Source: Thermoplasmata archaeon
Lineage (GTDB): Archaea > Thermoplasmatota > Thermoplasmata > Lutacidiplasmatales > UBA184
DNA: 14,308 nt
Direction: 5' to 3'
NCBI GenBank assembly: GCA_030037695.1
Contig: JASHQF010000148.1
Location: 1-14,308, forward strand
Positions 5,908 to 12,514 of the stretch are shown in pieces. The notes below the pieces were generated by a model. That model did not search any database and was not told where the DNA came from. It saw only the letters and a program-made list of their open reading frames with translations. Position 1 is the first letter of the stretch. Each line of letters opens with the position of its first letter. The position numbers and the translations under genes are program-made.

Positions 5908-7121
5908 ACGAGCGGAAGCCCCGTTCGGGCCGCGATCCGCCGAACGACCGCGGCTGCGCGCCGCGCCTCGCCCCGAGGGGCCCGCCCCGCCGGGTCCCGT
6001 CCCAGGGCTTCGGAGAACCGACGCAGCCGGCCGAGGGCGGCGTCGATCCGCAGGCCCCGCCCGATGTCCCGGCGGCAGCCCTCCTCGAGCTCGAGGACCG
6101 CCCGGAGGCCGAGTCGGCCCGCGGCCCCCGGCCGGAGCCAGGCGGCGATCCGTTCGGTGAGCGTTGCGAACTCCCCCGCCGCACGGGCAAGCGCCCTCGG
6201 GTCCCAATCGAAACGGTCGAGCGGCGGTCGTCCCAAGAGATACCAGCGGAGCGCCCCCGGTCCGACCTCGTCGAGGACGGACCTCAGCGGCACCAGCCGT
6301 CCGGTCGACTTTGCCATCTTCGCCCCGTCCTGCAGCACGAACCCGGGGTGGAGGAACGTGCGCGAGAACGGGGTGCCCTCGAGGGCGAGCGCGATCTCGT
6401 TCTCCGCGAAATGGTGGGGGTAGACGAGATCCGGGCCGCCGCCGTGCAGGTCGACCGGGACGCGCAGGAGGCGGCGCGCCATCGCGAAGCATTCGAGGTG
6501 CCAGCCCGGCACGCCGGGTCCCCACGGGCTCGGCCACGACGGGAGCGGGCGTCGCTGGGTCTTCCACACCAGGAACGACCGGCCGCCCTCGAGCCCGGGG
6601 CCCGGCGCGCGGCCGTCCTCGAGCACCGCATGGCGCGCGAGCTCTGCGCCCGTGAGGAAGTTCGCGCTGCGCGGGCGGCTCGGGGCCTCGTACATCCACC
6701 CCTCGTCGGTCCGACGGACCCGGCCCGTCCGTTCGAGCGCGCGCGCGGCCGCCACGATCTCGGGGACGAACTCGCTCGCCCTCGGGGCGGCGGCCGGGGG
6801 CTCGATCCCGAGCGCGGTGAGGTCCGCGAGGAAACCGCGCTCGACCCGCCGGGCGAGGGCGCGCCAGGTGGTGCCCAGGGCGGCCGCGCGGCGGTCGATC
6901 TTGTCCTCCACGTCGGTGATGTTCATCACGTGACGGACGCGGCGACCCTCCGCCTCGAGGAACCTGCGGGCGACGTCGAAGTGCAGGTAGGTCCGGGCGT
7001 GGCCGACGTGCGCCCCGTCATAGACCGTCGGGCCGCAGACGTAGAGCGCGATCGGCCCCGGGCGGGCCGGTCGGACGGCCCGGCTCGCTCCCGCCAACGT
7101 ATCCGGCAGCTCGAGGTCCAT
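5904..7121 (-). CDS. cysS: Cysteinyl-tRNA synthetase, short form (or CysRS-like cysteine ligase)
   Basis: A class I aminoacyl-tRNA synthetase charging tRNA(Cys). The ATG at 7121 gives 405 aa; it is preferred over the frame's earlier start at 7190 because a TATA-like box lies 28 nt upstream and the zinc Cys then falls at 29, as in E. coli CysRS (28). Visible motifs are YVCGPTVYDGAHVGHARTY (27-45, with the HIGH-like HVGH), HVMNITDVEDKI (64-75), WHLECFAM (208-215) and KMAKS (268-272, for KMSKS). The H..E zinc segment reads PHHFAENEIAL (235-245), with two residues more than the usual PHHENEIA. The C-terminus stops about 55 residues short of E. coli CysRS, losing the extreme end with its KD..AD and GT.W-like motifs. 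MshC-type cysteine ligases are also short, but HARTY and DKI favour CysRS. Confidence 0.86.
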   Translation of the reverse strand: MDLELPDTLAGASRAVRPARPGPIALYVCGPTVYDGAHVGHARTYLHFDVARRFLEAEGRRVRHVMNITDVEDKIDRRAAALGTTWRALARRVERGFLADLTALGIEPPAAAPRASEFVPEIVAAARALERTGRVRRTDEGWMYEAPSRPRSANFLTGAELARHAVLEDGRAPGPGLEGGRSFLVWKTQRRPLPSWPSPWGPGVPGWHLECFAMARRLLRVPVDLHGGGPDLVYPHHFAENEIALALEGTPFSRTFLHPGFVLQDGAKMAKSTGRLVPLRSVLDEVGPGALRWYLLGRPPLDRFDWDPRALARAAGEFATLTERIAAWLRPGAAGRLGLRAVLELEEGCRRDIGRGLRIDAALGRLRRFSEALGRDPAGRAPRGEARRAAAVVRRIAARTGLPLV

Positions 7122-7145
7122 CCCTCGCGTTCGGGAGCACGGCGG

Positions 7146-7152
7146 GGATAAC
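7146..7152 (-). promoter_or_regulatory. TATA-like box for cysS
   Basis: The coding strand reads AAAGGTTATCC, centred 28 nt before the ATG at 7121. It shares GTTATC with the FKBP and exporter promoters. It lies inside the longer open frame that begins at 7190, which argues against that start. Confidence 0.55.
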
Positions 7153-7192
7153 CTTTCGGGCGGCGGGCGGGCGATCGTCACGGTCGCCAAGC

Positions 7193-7199
7193 TGAAAAG
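7193..7199 (+). promoter_or_regulatory. Weak TATA-like box (TGAAAAG) for the Lrp/AsnC-domain gene
   Basis: This is the best AT-rich patch upstream of the ATG at 7229, centred about 33 nt before it, on the opposite strand from the cysS box about 45 bp away. The call is weak because only AAAA stands out from the GC-rich background. Confidence 0.3.
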
Positions 7200-7228
7200 C
7201 GGACCGACGGTCGGGTCGCCGCACCCCG

Positions 7229-7465
7229 ATGGAGACCCTCTACCTCCTCGTCGAGACGGACGTCGGCAAGCTCGACGACGTCCTGCGCAGGATCCGGGCC
7301 GTCCCCGGCGTCGCCGAGGTCCAGGCGGTGACCGGGCCGTTCGATCTCATCGTGAAGGTCGAGGCGCCGCAGATCAACCAGGCGCTCGATGTCGTGGTGC
7401 ACAAGATCCGGCGGATCCCGGGCATCAAGGCGACCGAGACCCTCGTCACCGTCGCGGCCGGGTAG
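7229..7465 (+). CDS. Stand-alone Lrp/AsnC effector-binding (RAM) domain protein
   Basis: A 78-aa protein consisting only of the ligand-binding/oligomerisation domain of Lrp/AsnC regulators (PF01037-like), with no helix-turn-helix. The ferredoxin-like order is visible: strand METLYLLVETD (1-11), helix KLDDVLRRIRAV (14-25), strand VAEVQAVTG (28-36), the characteristic GPFDLIVKVEA (36-46), helix INQALDVVVHKIRRI (49-63), and strand ATETLVTVA (68-76). Known single-domain family members form decamers or mixed oligomers with full-length Lrp proteins and bind amino acids; whether this one does is inference. It is divergent from cysS over 107 bp and followed 42 bp later by the peroxiredoxin gene, which has its own TATA-like box. 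There is no obvious partner HTH gene next to it. Confidence 0.88.
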   Translation: METLYLLVETDVGKLDDVLRRIRAVPGVAEVQAVTGPFDLIVKVEAPQINQALDVVVHKIRRIPGIKATETLVTVAAG

Positions 7466-7478
7466 CGCCACCCGAGGT

Positions 7479-7485
7479 CAAATAC
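7479..7485 (+). promoter_or_regulatory. TATA-like box (CAAATAC) for the peroxiredoxin gene
   Basis: The element is centred about 26 nt before the ATG at 7508, in the 42-bp gap after the Lrp/AsnC-domain gene, and fits leaderless initiation. Confidence 0.5.
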
Positions 7486-7507
7486 CGACCCGCGCTCGGC
7501 CCTGCCG

Positions 7508-7948
7508 ATGATCGCGACCGGCGCACCCGCCCCCGATTTCGAGGCCCCCGACCAGGACGGACACCCGTTCCGGCTCTCGTCGCTCCGGGGCTCGCCCGTC
7601 GTCCTGTACTTCTATCCGCAAGCGGACACCCCGGGGTGCACCCGGGAATCGAAGGGGTTCCAGGAGCACCTCCCCGAATTCGAACGCCAAGGGGTCAAGA
7701 TCGTCGGGGTGAGCGTCGACGACTGTCCGGCCCAGCGGGCGTTCGCGGACAAGTACGGCCTGAGGTTCCCCCTCATCGCCGATCGCACGAAGGCGGTCGC
7801 CACGAGCTACGGGGTCCTCAATCCCCGCGGGGTCGCCCGCCGCGTGACGTTCCTCATCGATCGCTCCGGGGCGGTCGCCGAGGTCGTCGACGGGGCGGCG
7901 CCCGAGCCGCACGTGGCGCGCGCCCAGGCGCGGTTCCTTACGGCGTAG
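7508..7948 (+). CDS. bcp: Thiol peroxidase, Bcp/PrxQ-type peroxiredoxin
   Basis: A cytosolic thioredoxin-fold peroxidase reducing hydrogen peroxide and organic hydroperoxides. The 146-aa length is typical of Bcp/PrxQ. G-APAPDFEAPDQDG (6-18) is the family's first strand and loop. LYFYPQADTPGCTRES (33-48) contains the peroxidatic C44 with the conserved Thr/Pro (T41, P42). The resolving Cys that many Bcp proteins carry five residues later (CTxEAC) is absent, with Lys at 49. The only other Cys is C73 in SVDDCPAQRAF, at the start of the helix that carries the resolving Cys in another PrxQ subtype, so an atypical two-Cys or a one-Cys mechanism are both possible. PLIADRTKAVATSYGV (87-102) and VTFLIDRSG (113-121) complete the fold. 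The 3' end overlaps the convergent exporter gene by 11 bp. Confidence 0.92.
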   Translation: MIATGAPAPDFEAPDQDGHPFRLSSLRGSPVVLYFYPQADTPGCTRESKGFQEHLPEFERQGVKIVGVSVDDCPAQRAFADKYGLRFPLIADRTKAVATSYGVLNPRGVARRVTFLIDRSGAVAEVVDGAAPEPHVARAQARFLTA

Positions 7949-10900
7949 GGCCGGGGGGAGCCTCCCCCGCCCGATCGGGCGAGCGCCGTCGTCCGCCGCC
8001 GTTCCAGACCCGCTCGCCGAGCGCCTGGAGGGCGGCGGGGACGAGGTAGGTCCGGACGACCATCGCGTCGAGCACGACCGCCACCGCCACCGAGAAGCCG
8101 ATCGCCCGGATCAGCGTGAACTCGGCGACAAGGAGCGCTCCGAAGGCGCTCGCCAGGATCACCGCCGCGGCCGTGATGATCCCCCCGGTCCGGCCGAGCG
8201 CCTCCCGGACCGCCTCGCCCGCCGAACGACCCCGGACCCGCTCCTCTCGGACCCGAGTGAGCAGGAAGATGTTGTAGTCGATCCCCAAGCCCAGGACGAG
8301 CAGGAACAGGATCGTCCGTACGTAGAAGAAGACGGGGAGGCCGGCGAGCTGCTGGAAGACGAGGTCGGTGAGCGCCCACGCCCAGCTGATCGACAGCCCG
8401 ATCGTGCCGACCGCCATCAGGGCGACGATCCACGAGCGGAGGACGACCAGGAGGACCGTGACGAGCCCGATCGTCACGGCGAGGACCATCGCGTCGGTGG
8501 CGGCGTTCGTCTCCTCGGCGAGGTCCCGGATCGACGGCGCCCCCCCGCCGTAGGCGAGGCCGGCGATACCGGGCGCGCTCGCGGCGTACCGGGCGAAGGA
8601 GCTCTCGACCGAACCGACGGCGGCGACCGCGGCGTCGGAGAGGCCCGCCGAGGCCGGGACGAGCGTGATCACGACCGTGCGGCCGTCGGTGCCGACGTAC
8701 CCCGACAGGAGGCCGAGGAGCGACGCCCGTACCGCGGACGGCAGCGACGGCAGCGCGAGCCACTCCGCGAGGTCCGGCGCCCCCGCGCCGATCGGCGATC
8801 CGACCGAGGCGATCCCCCCGGTATGGTTCGCCAGCGTGGTGAGGCCGTTGAGGTCGCCGAACTCCGTCGCGTTCGAGACGTTGCCGACGACCAGGGGCGA
8901 GGCGAACGTCACGAGGGCGAACGACGGGACCGCGAACCCCGCGCCGAACTCCTCGCCGAGCCGGGCGAGGCCGATCGTCGCCGGATGACCCGCCGGGAGC
9001 TGATCGTAGAAGTTGTACGACACCGGCGCGGTGAGGGCGACCGCGACGAGCGGTACCGAGACGAGGAGGAGGAGCGTCACGATCGCGACCGGCCGGGCCG
9101 CGGTCCGGTGCGCCGCCCGCTCGAAGTACGTCCGACGCGCGGGCACGGCGGGACCCGCTCCCGTCGCGCCGCTCGTGCGACGGGACGCGGCCGACGGCCA
9201 GAAGATCCTCGGCCCGACGAGGGTGAGGCACGCGGGGATGAACGTGAGGGACAGGAGCATCGTGATCAGGATCGCCAGGGACAGGACCATCCCCCACTGG
9301 GACAGGAGCGCGACCCCGCTGAACGTGAGGGCGATCGTCACCAGGATCGCCGTGGACCCGCTCGTGGCGACCGACTGGCCGGCCCAGGTGACGGAGGCGA
9401 TGACGGCCTCCTCGGAGCTCCGCCCCCGCCCGAGCTCCTCCCGGTAGCGCGCCGCGAGGAAGATCGAGTAGTCGGTGCCGACGCCGAGGACGAACACCTC
9501 TTCGAGGGTGAGGCTCGTCGAGTCGACGTGCGTGACGAGGGTGCCGAGGAGCACGGTGCCCCCGAGCCCCAGGACGAGCGCGATCCCGAGGCCCGCGAAC
9601 GTGACGAGGGGGGTGACCGGGGACCGGAAGTAGAGCATCGAGATGCCGAGCAGGAGCCCGACGGTGAGCGGGAGCACGAGCTCGAGCGACGCGCTCACCG
9701 TCTGCTGGGTGAGCTCGTCGAGCGCGGCGGGCCCGGTCTGGACGTAGGCGATCGCGCCGGACGGGTCGGAGGATCGGACGATCCCCGGGACGAGACCGTC
9801 CAGATCGGCCAGGTCCGTATCGACGATGTTGCCCCCGCTCGCATCCGTGGCCGTGTCGGTCACGGCGAACGTCACCTGGACGAGCGTCGCGGTGCTCGCC
9901 GGATCGACGAACGCTCCGAGGATCGCCGAGGGGACGGGGAGCGGCTCGGTCGCGAGGGTGGCGTTCGCCACCGCCCCCGTCGCGAACGCCGCGGCGAGCG
10001 ACGGCGTGAGCGCTCCGACCGGAAACTCCGTCCAGACGTCGTCGAGCCAGCGGGCGGGCAGGCCGGAGGAGCCCCCGATCAGGATCGAAGCGACCCCCCG
10101 CACCCCGGGCCAGCTCGACGCGTTGGACGATCCCATCCCCGCGAGGGTGGCGTTGGCGGTCGAGAGGTCGATCGTCGGCACGAGCGACGGGAGGAGCGGC
10201 CCGACGTTCGCCCGGGTCACGTTGTCGGCACACCCGATCGCGCCGGCGAGCGAGGAGCGGTTCGCGCAGGCCGGCGTACCGTTGAATCCCGGCCCGGCAC
10301 CAGCCGAGCCGTTGTAGAACGCGGCGAGGACCGCCTGCGCTTCGGTCGAGTTCGAGAGGGCGGTGTTCGTCTGGCTGAACGCGGGGTAGTCCGAGAGGTA
10401 GGCGCTCCCTCCGGTCGCGTTGTGGGTGAGGGCCTCCCAGTCCGCCAGGAACAGGGCGACCGGATGCCACAGGAGCAGGGCCGAGGCGTTGACGCCGCTC
10501 GTCACCGACGGGCTCGCCCCCTCGGCCTCCGTGATCGACGTCCCCGCCAGCTCGGTCTGGCCGGCAAGGTACGCCGCGAAGGCGGTGTACACGCTCGCGA
10601 CGGAGCGGACGTCCCGGAGCGACCGATCGGCGTCGATCGCCGCCGTGACGTTCTCGACCAGCCCCTGGCCGACGGCGCCCGACACGCCCGAACCGTAGAA
10701 CAGGAGGGTCGTGGACGAAGGGCTCGAGCTGTTCGGGAACAGCTCGGCGAACTTGGCGTCCGCGAGCGCGCTCGGAGCGTTCGACGGGAGGGTGTTGGTG
10801 GAGTTCGTCGTCACGGACCCGAGCCGAGCCAGGAACGGCACGGCAACCAGCAGCAGGACGACCCAGACCACGATCGGGACGAGGGGATGCCGGGTCACCC

Positions 10901-10961
10901 AGCGTCCGAGCGAGGGGAACAGGCGCCCCGGACCGCGAACCGAGCGGGGCGGAGCTGCCAC
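7938..10961 (-). CDS. MMPL/RND-superfamily membrane exporter
   Basis: A 1007-aa polytopic membrane protein with the duplicated MMPL architecture: one N-terminal helix (about 25-45), a large extracytoplasmic domain (about 48-415), a five-helix bundle (about 420-590), a second lead helix (about 622-645), a second external domain (about 650-815) and a second five-helix bundle (about 822-975). Each bundle has the family's conserved charged motif: GTDYSIFLAARYREE (495-509) and GIDYNIFLLTRVREE (893-907), where D497 and D895 would serve proton coupling. Substrates of this family are mostly lipids or hydrophobic compounds; here unknown. The external domains hold 16 N-glycosylation sequons and one Cys pair (C232, C244). 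The start is GTG, with a TATA-like box 26 nt upstream. It is co-oriented with, but separate from, the truB operon and overlaps the peroxiredoxin gene by 11 bp. Confidence 0.92.
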   Translation of the reverse strand: MAAPPRSVRGPGRLFPSLGRWVTRHPLVPIVVWVVLLLVAVPFLARLGSVTTNSTNTLPSNAPSALADAKFAELFPNSSSPSSTTLLFYGSGVSGAVGQGLVENVTAAIDADRSLRDVRSVASVYTAFAAYLAGQTELAGTSITEAEGASPSVTSGVNASALLLWHPVALFLADWEALTHNATGGSAYLSDYPAFSQTNTALSNSTEAQAVLAAFYNGSAGAGPGFNGTPACANRSSLAGAIGCADNVTRANVGPLLPSLVPTIDLSTANATLAGMGSSNASSWPGVRGVASILIGGSSGLPARWLDDVWTEFPVGALTPSLAAAFATGAVANATLATEPLPVPSAILGAFVDPASTATLVQVTFAVTDTATDASGGNIVDTDLADLDGLVPGIVRSSDPSGAIAYVQTGPAALDELTQQTVSASLELVLPLTVGLLLGISMLYFRSPVTPLVTFAGLGIALVLGLGGTVLLGTLVTHVDSTSLTLEEVFVLGVGTDYSIFLAARYREELGRGRSSEEAVIASVTWAGQSVATSGSTAILVTIALTFSGVALLSQWGMVLSLAILITMLLSLTFIPACLTLVGPRIFWPSAASRRTSGATGAGPAVPARRTYFERAAHRTAARPVAIVTLLLLVSVPLVAVALTAPVSYNFYDQLPAGHPATIGLARLGEEFGAGFAVPSFALVTFASPLVVGNVSNATEFGDLNGLTTLANHTGGIASVGSPIGAGAPDLAEWLALPSLPSAVRASLLGLLSGYVGTDGRTVVITLVPASAGLSDAAVAAVGSVESSFARYAASAPGIAGLAYGGGAPSIRDLAEETNAATDAMVLAVTIGLVTVLLVVLRSWIVALMAVGTIGLSISWAWALTDLVFQQLAGLPVFFYVRTILFLLVLGLGIDYNIFLLTRVREERVRGRSAGEAVREALGRTGGIITAAAVILASAFGALLVAEFTLIRAIGFSVAVAVVLDAMVVRTYLVPAALQALGERVWNGGGRRRSPDRAGEAPPGPTP

Positions 10962-10983
10962 GGGGGGCGCGGACCGGGCCGCA

Positions 10984-10990
10984 AGATAAC
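10984..10990 (-). promoter_or_regulatory. TATA-like box for the exporter gene
   Basis: The coding strand reads GGGTTATCTTG, centred about 26 nt before the GTG at 10961, in the 60-bp gap after truB. It supports the GTG start and transcription of the exporter independent of the secY operon. A GC-only hairpin-like CCCCCGGCGGGGG lies nearby (about 10999-11011) without a T-run, so I do not call a terminator. Confidence 0.5.
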
Positions 10991-11021
10991 CCTGCCTTCC
11001 CCCGGCGGGGGCGCCCGGTCG

Positions 11022-11969
11022 TCAGGGCGGGGGGACCGGGTCGGGCCCTCGCCGCTCCGACCTAGGTCGCTGCCAGAGCGCGGGGTAGCGGCTCGGCTCG
11101 GCAAAGACCCGCGTCGAATCGACGACCCAGCCGTGACGGATCCCGCCGATCTCCTCCGAGCCGTACCGCGCGAGGCCGGTCGCGACGAGCTCCCCGGCCC
11201 GGTCGCGCAGCACGACCCGGGCGGCCCGCGCGAACGGCCGGGACGTCGAGACGATCCCCGCCGCGGCGAGCCCCGCCCCGTGCGCGACCGCAGCGGCCGC
11301 CGCGTCCTTCACGACGATCGTCGGGAACTCGTCGAGCACCTCGGCCAGGGGGTGGAGGAGGTCGAGGAGCGGTCCGGGAGTCCCCGCTCGCCAGGCCGCC
11401 CGGGCGTCGGCGAGCCCGGTGAGCGGCACGGCGGCCCGCTCGTCGAACGGGCCGGTCGCCAGGCGTCTAAGCTCCTCGAGATGCGCGCCGACGCCGAGCG
11501 CCTCGCCGAGGTCCACGGCGAGGGTCCGGATGTACGTGCCCGACTCGCAGACGACGTCGAGCACGGCCCGGGGGCCGTCCCGCTCGAGGAGGCGGAGCCG
11601 GTGGATCGTGCGCACCCGGCGCTCCCGCTTCACGGCGGAGCGGACGGGTGGGGTCTGGTAGATCGGCCCGGTGAACTCCTCGAGCAGCTCGGCCAGCGCC
11701 CGGGGCTCGACCGGTCCGTGGAACGTCACCACCCCGACGTACCGCTTGGGCAGCTCGAGGACGAGCGGGAGGAGCTTGAGCGCCGGGCCGACGCCGATCC
11801 AGAGGACGCCCGAGACGTTCGGGTCGAGGGTGCCGGCGTGGCCGGCCGTCGGGACCCCGAGGAGGTCCCGCGCCCAGGCCGTCACCTGGTGCGAGGACGG
11901 ACCGCGCGGCTTATCGACGAGCAGGAACGCCCCCGCCGCGAGGCGCTCGGCGACCGGATCGGCCGTCAC
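11022..11969 (-). CDS. truB: tRNA/rRNA pseudouridine synthase TruB/Cbf5 (archaeal)
   Basis: The catalytic subunit of archaeal H/ACA ribonucleoproteins, converting uridine to pseudouridine in rRNA and able to act on tRNA U55. The catalytic Asp is D49 in GHAGTLDPNVSG (43-54). Other TruB-family motifs are FLLVDKPRGPSSHQV (15-29), KRYVGVVTFHG (75-85), a PPVRSAVKR segment (107-115) and ESGTYIRTLAVDLG (142-155). A PUA domain follows at about 216-292 (DEFPTIVVKDAA, then GLARYGSEEI, then VVDSTRVF), as in Cbf5. At 315 aa it is a little shorter than typical archaeal Cbf5. The GTG start overlaps the cmk stop in GTGA (11966-11969), implying translational coupling. It is the last gene of the secY-DUF106-cmk-truB run. 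The C-terminal tail is Pro/Arg-rich. Confidence 0.95.
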   Translation of the reverse strand: MTADPVAERLAAGAFLLVDKPRGPSSHQVTAWARDLLGVPTAGHAGTLDPNVSGVLWIGVGPALKLLPLVLELPKRYVGVVTFHGPVEPRALAELLEEFTGPIYQTPPVRSAVKRERRVRTIHRLRLLERDGPRAVLDVVCESGTYIRTLAVDLGEALGVGAHLEELRRLATGPFDERAAVPLTGLADARAAWRAGTPGPLLDLLHPLAEVLDEFPTIVVKDAAAAAVAHGAGLAAAGIVSTSRPFARAARVVLRDRAGELVATGLARYGSEEIGGIRHGWVVDSTRVFAEPSRYPALWQRPRSERRGPDPVPPP

Positions 11970-12514
11970 CCGTCCGACCGCGCCTCCCGCTCCCGGACGA
12001 AGCGGACGATCGCCTCGGCGACCGCGGCCGCGGTTCGGGTCGTCGAGTCGACGAGCAGGTCGGCCCGCTCGAGGGCGAGATCGAGGCCGTAGTACCGTTG
12101 GTACCGGTCGCGCTCGAGCGCCTCCCGCGCGCGGAGCCCTTCCCGGGCGCGGCCGACGTCGAGGCCGTCCCGCTCCGCGACCCGGCGCGCCCGCTCCGCC
12201 TCGCTCGCCGTGACGGCGATCCAGTGGCAGGGGACCCCGGCCCGGCGGAGCAGGGCCCCCTGGATCCGCCCCTCCAGGAGCCGGCCCGGGGTGGCGAGCG
12301 CCCGCATCGAGCGGTCCAGGGCCCGGTCGATCTCGGGGTCGTTCGCGGCGAGCGCGCCGAACGCCTCGAGCGTCAGGCCGCGCCGCTGCGCCTCGGCCCG
12401 GAACTCCTCACCCGCCGATCGGTACTCGAGATCGAGGGTCCGGGCGACGAGGCGCCCGGCGGTGGTCGTCCCGCTCCCCGGGGGGCCGCCGAGGGCGATC
12501 GCGCGACGGATCAC
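11966..12514 (-). CDS. cmk: Cytidylate kinase, archaeal type
   Basis: Phosphorylates CMP (and dCMP) to the diphosphate with ATP, in pyrimidine nucleotide recycling. I choose the GTG at 12514-12512, giving 182 aa, the normal size for archaeal Cmk; the open frame upstream to 12658 lies within the DUF106 gene and reads as Pro/Arg-rich out-of-frame sequence. The P-loop is GGPPGSGTTT (9-18), with Thr in place of the usual Lys, which is characteristic of archaeal Cmk. SAGEEFRAEA (33-42) corresponds to the SAGDIFR motif. EGRIQG (81-86) corresponds to the EGR motif before the NMP-binding part. A lid-like Arg-rich stretch (106-140) precedes YYGLDLALERADLLVDST (141-158), the C-terminal nucleotide-binding motif. 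The start overlaps the DUF106 stop by 4 nt (GTGA). Confidence 0.94.
   Translation of the reverse strand: MIRRAIALGGPPGSGTTTAGRLVARTLDLEYRSAGEEFRAEAQRRGLTLEAFGALAANDPEIDRALDRSMRALATPGRLLEGRIQGALLRRAGVPCHWIAVTASEAERARRVAERDGLDVGRAREGLRAREALERDRYQRYYGLDLALERADLLVDSTTRTAAAVAEAIVRFVREREARSDG

Noticed and set aside
4549..6699. A 716-codon minus-strand frame opposite PCNA end, thiolase and part of cysS
   Set aside because: Low-complexity Arg/Gly/Pro composition, and it conflicts with clearly recognised thiolase and CysRS genes.
7122..7190. An N-terminal extension of CysRS starting at 7190
   Set aside because: It would place the TATA-like box inside the gene and adds 23 residues not expected before the family's usual start.
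7807..10470. An 887-codon minus-strand frame overlapping the exporter
   Set aside because: It is an alternate frame of the same strand, composed of Arg/Gly/Pro/Asp-rich sequence. The frame at 7938-10961 has membrane helices and MMPL motifs.
10999..11011. CCCCCGGCGGGGG as a transcription terminator after truB
   Set aside because: The arms are short, there is no following T-run on the minus strand, and such GC palindromes are common at this composition.
8823..12092. A 1089-codon open frame on the plus strand
   Set aside because: It runs antisense across the exporter, truB and part of cmk, and its translation is an Arg/Asp/Glu/Gly-rich string with no domain. Long antisense frames are expected at this GC level with biased codon positions.
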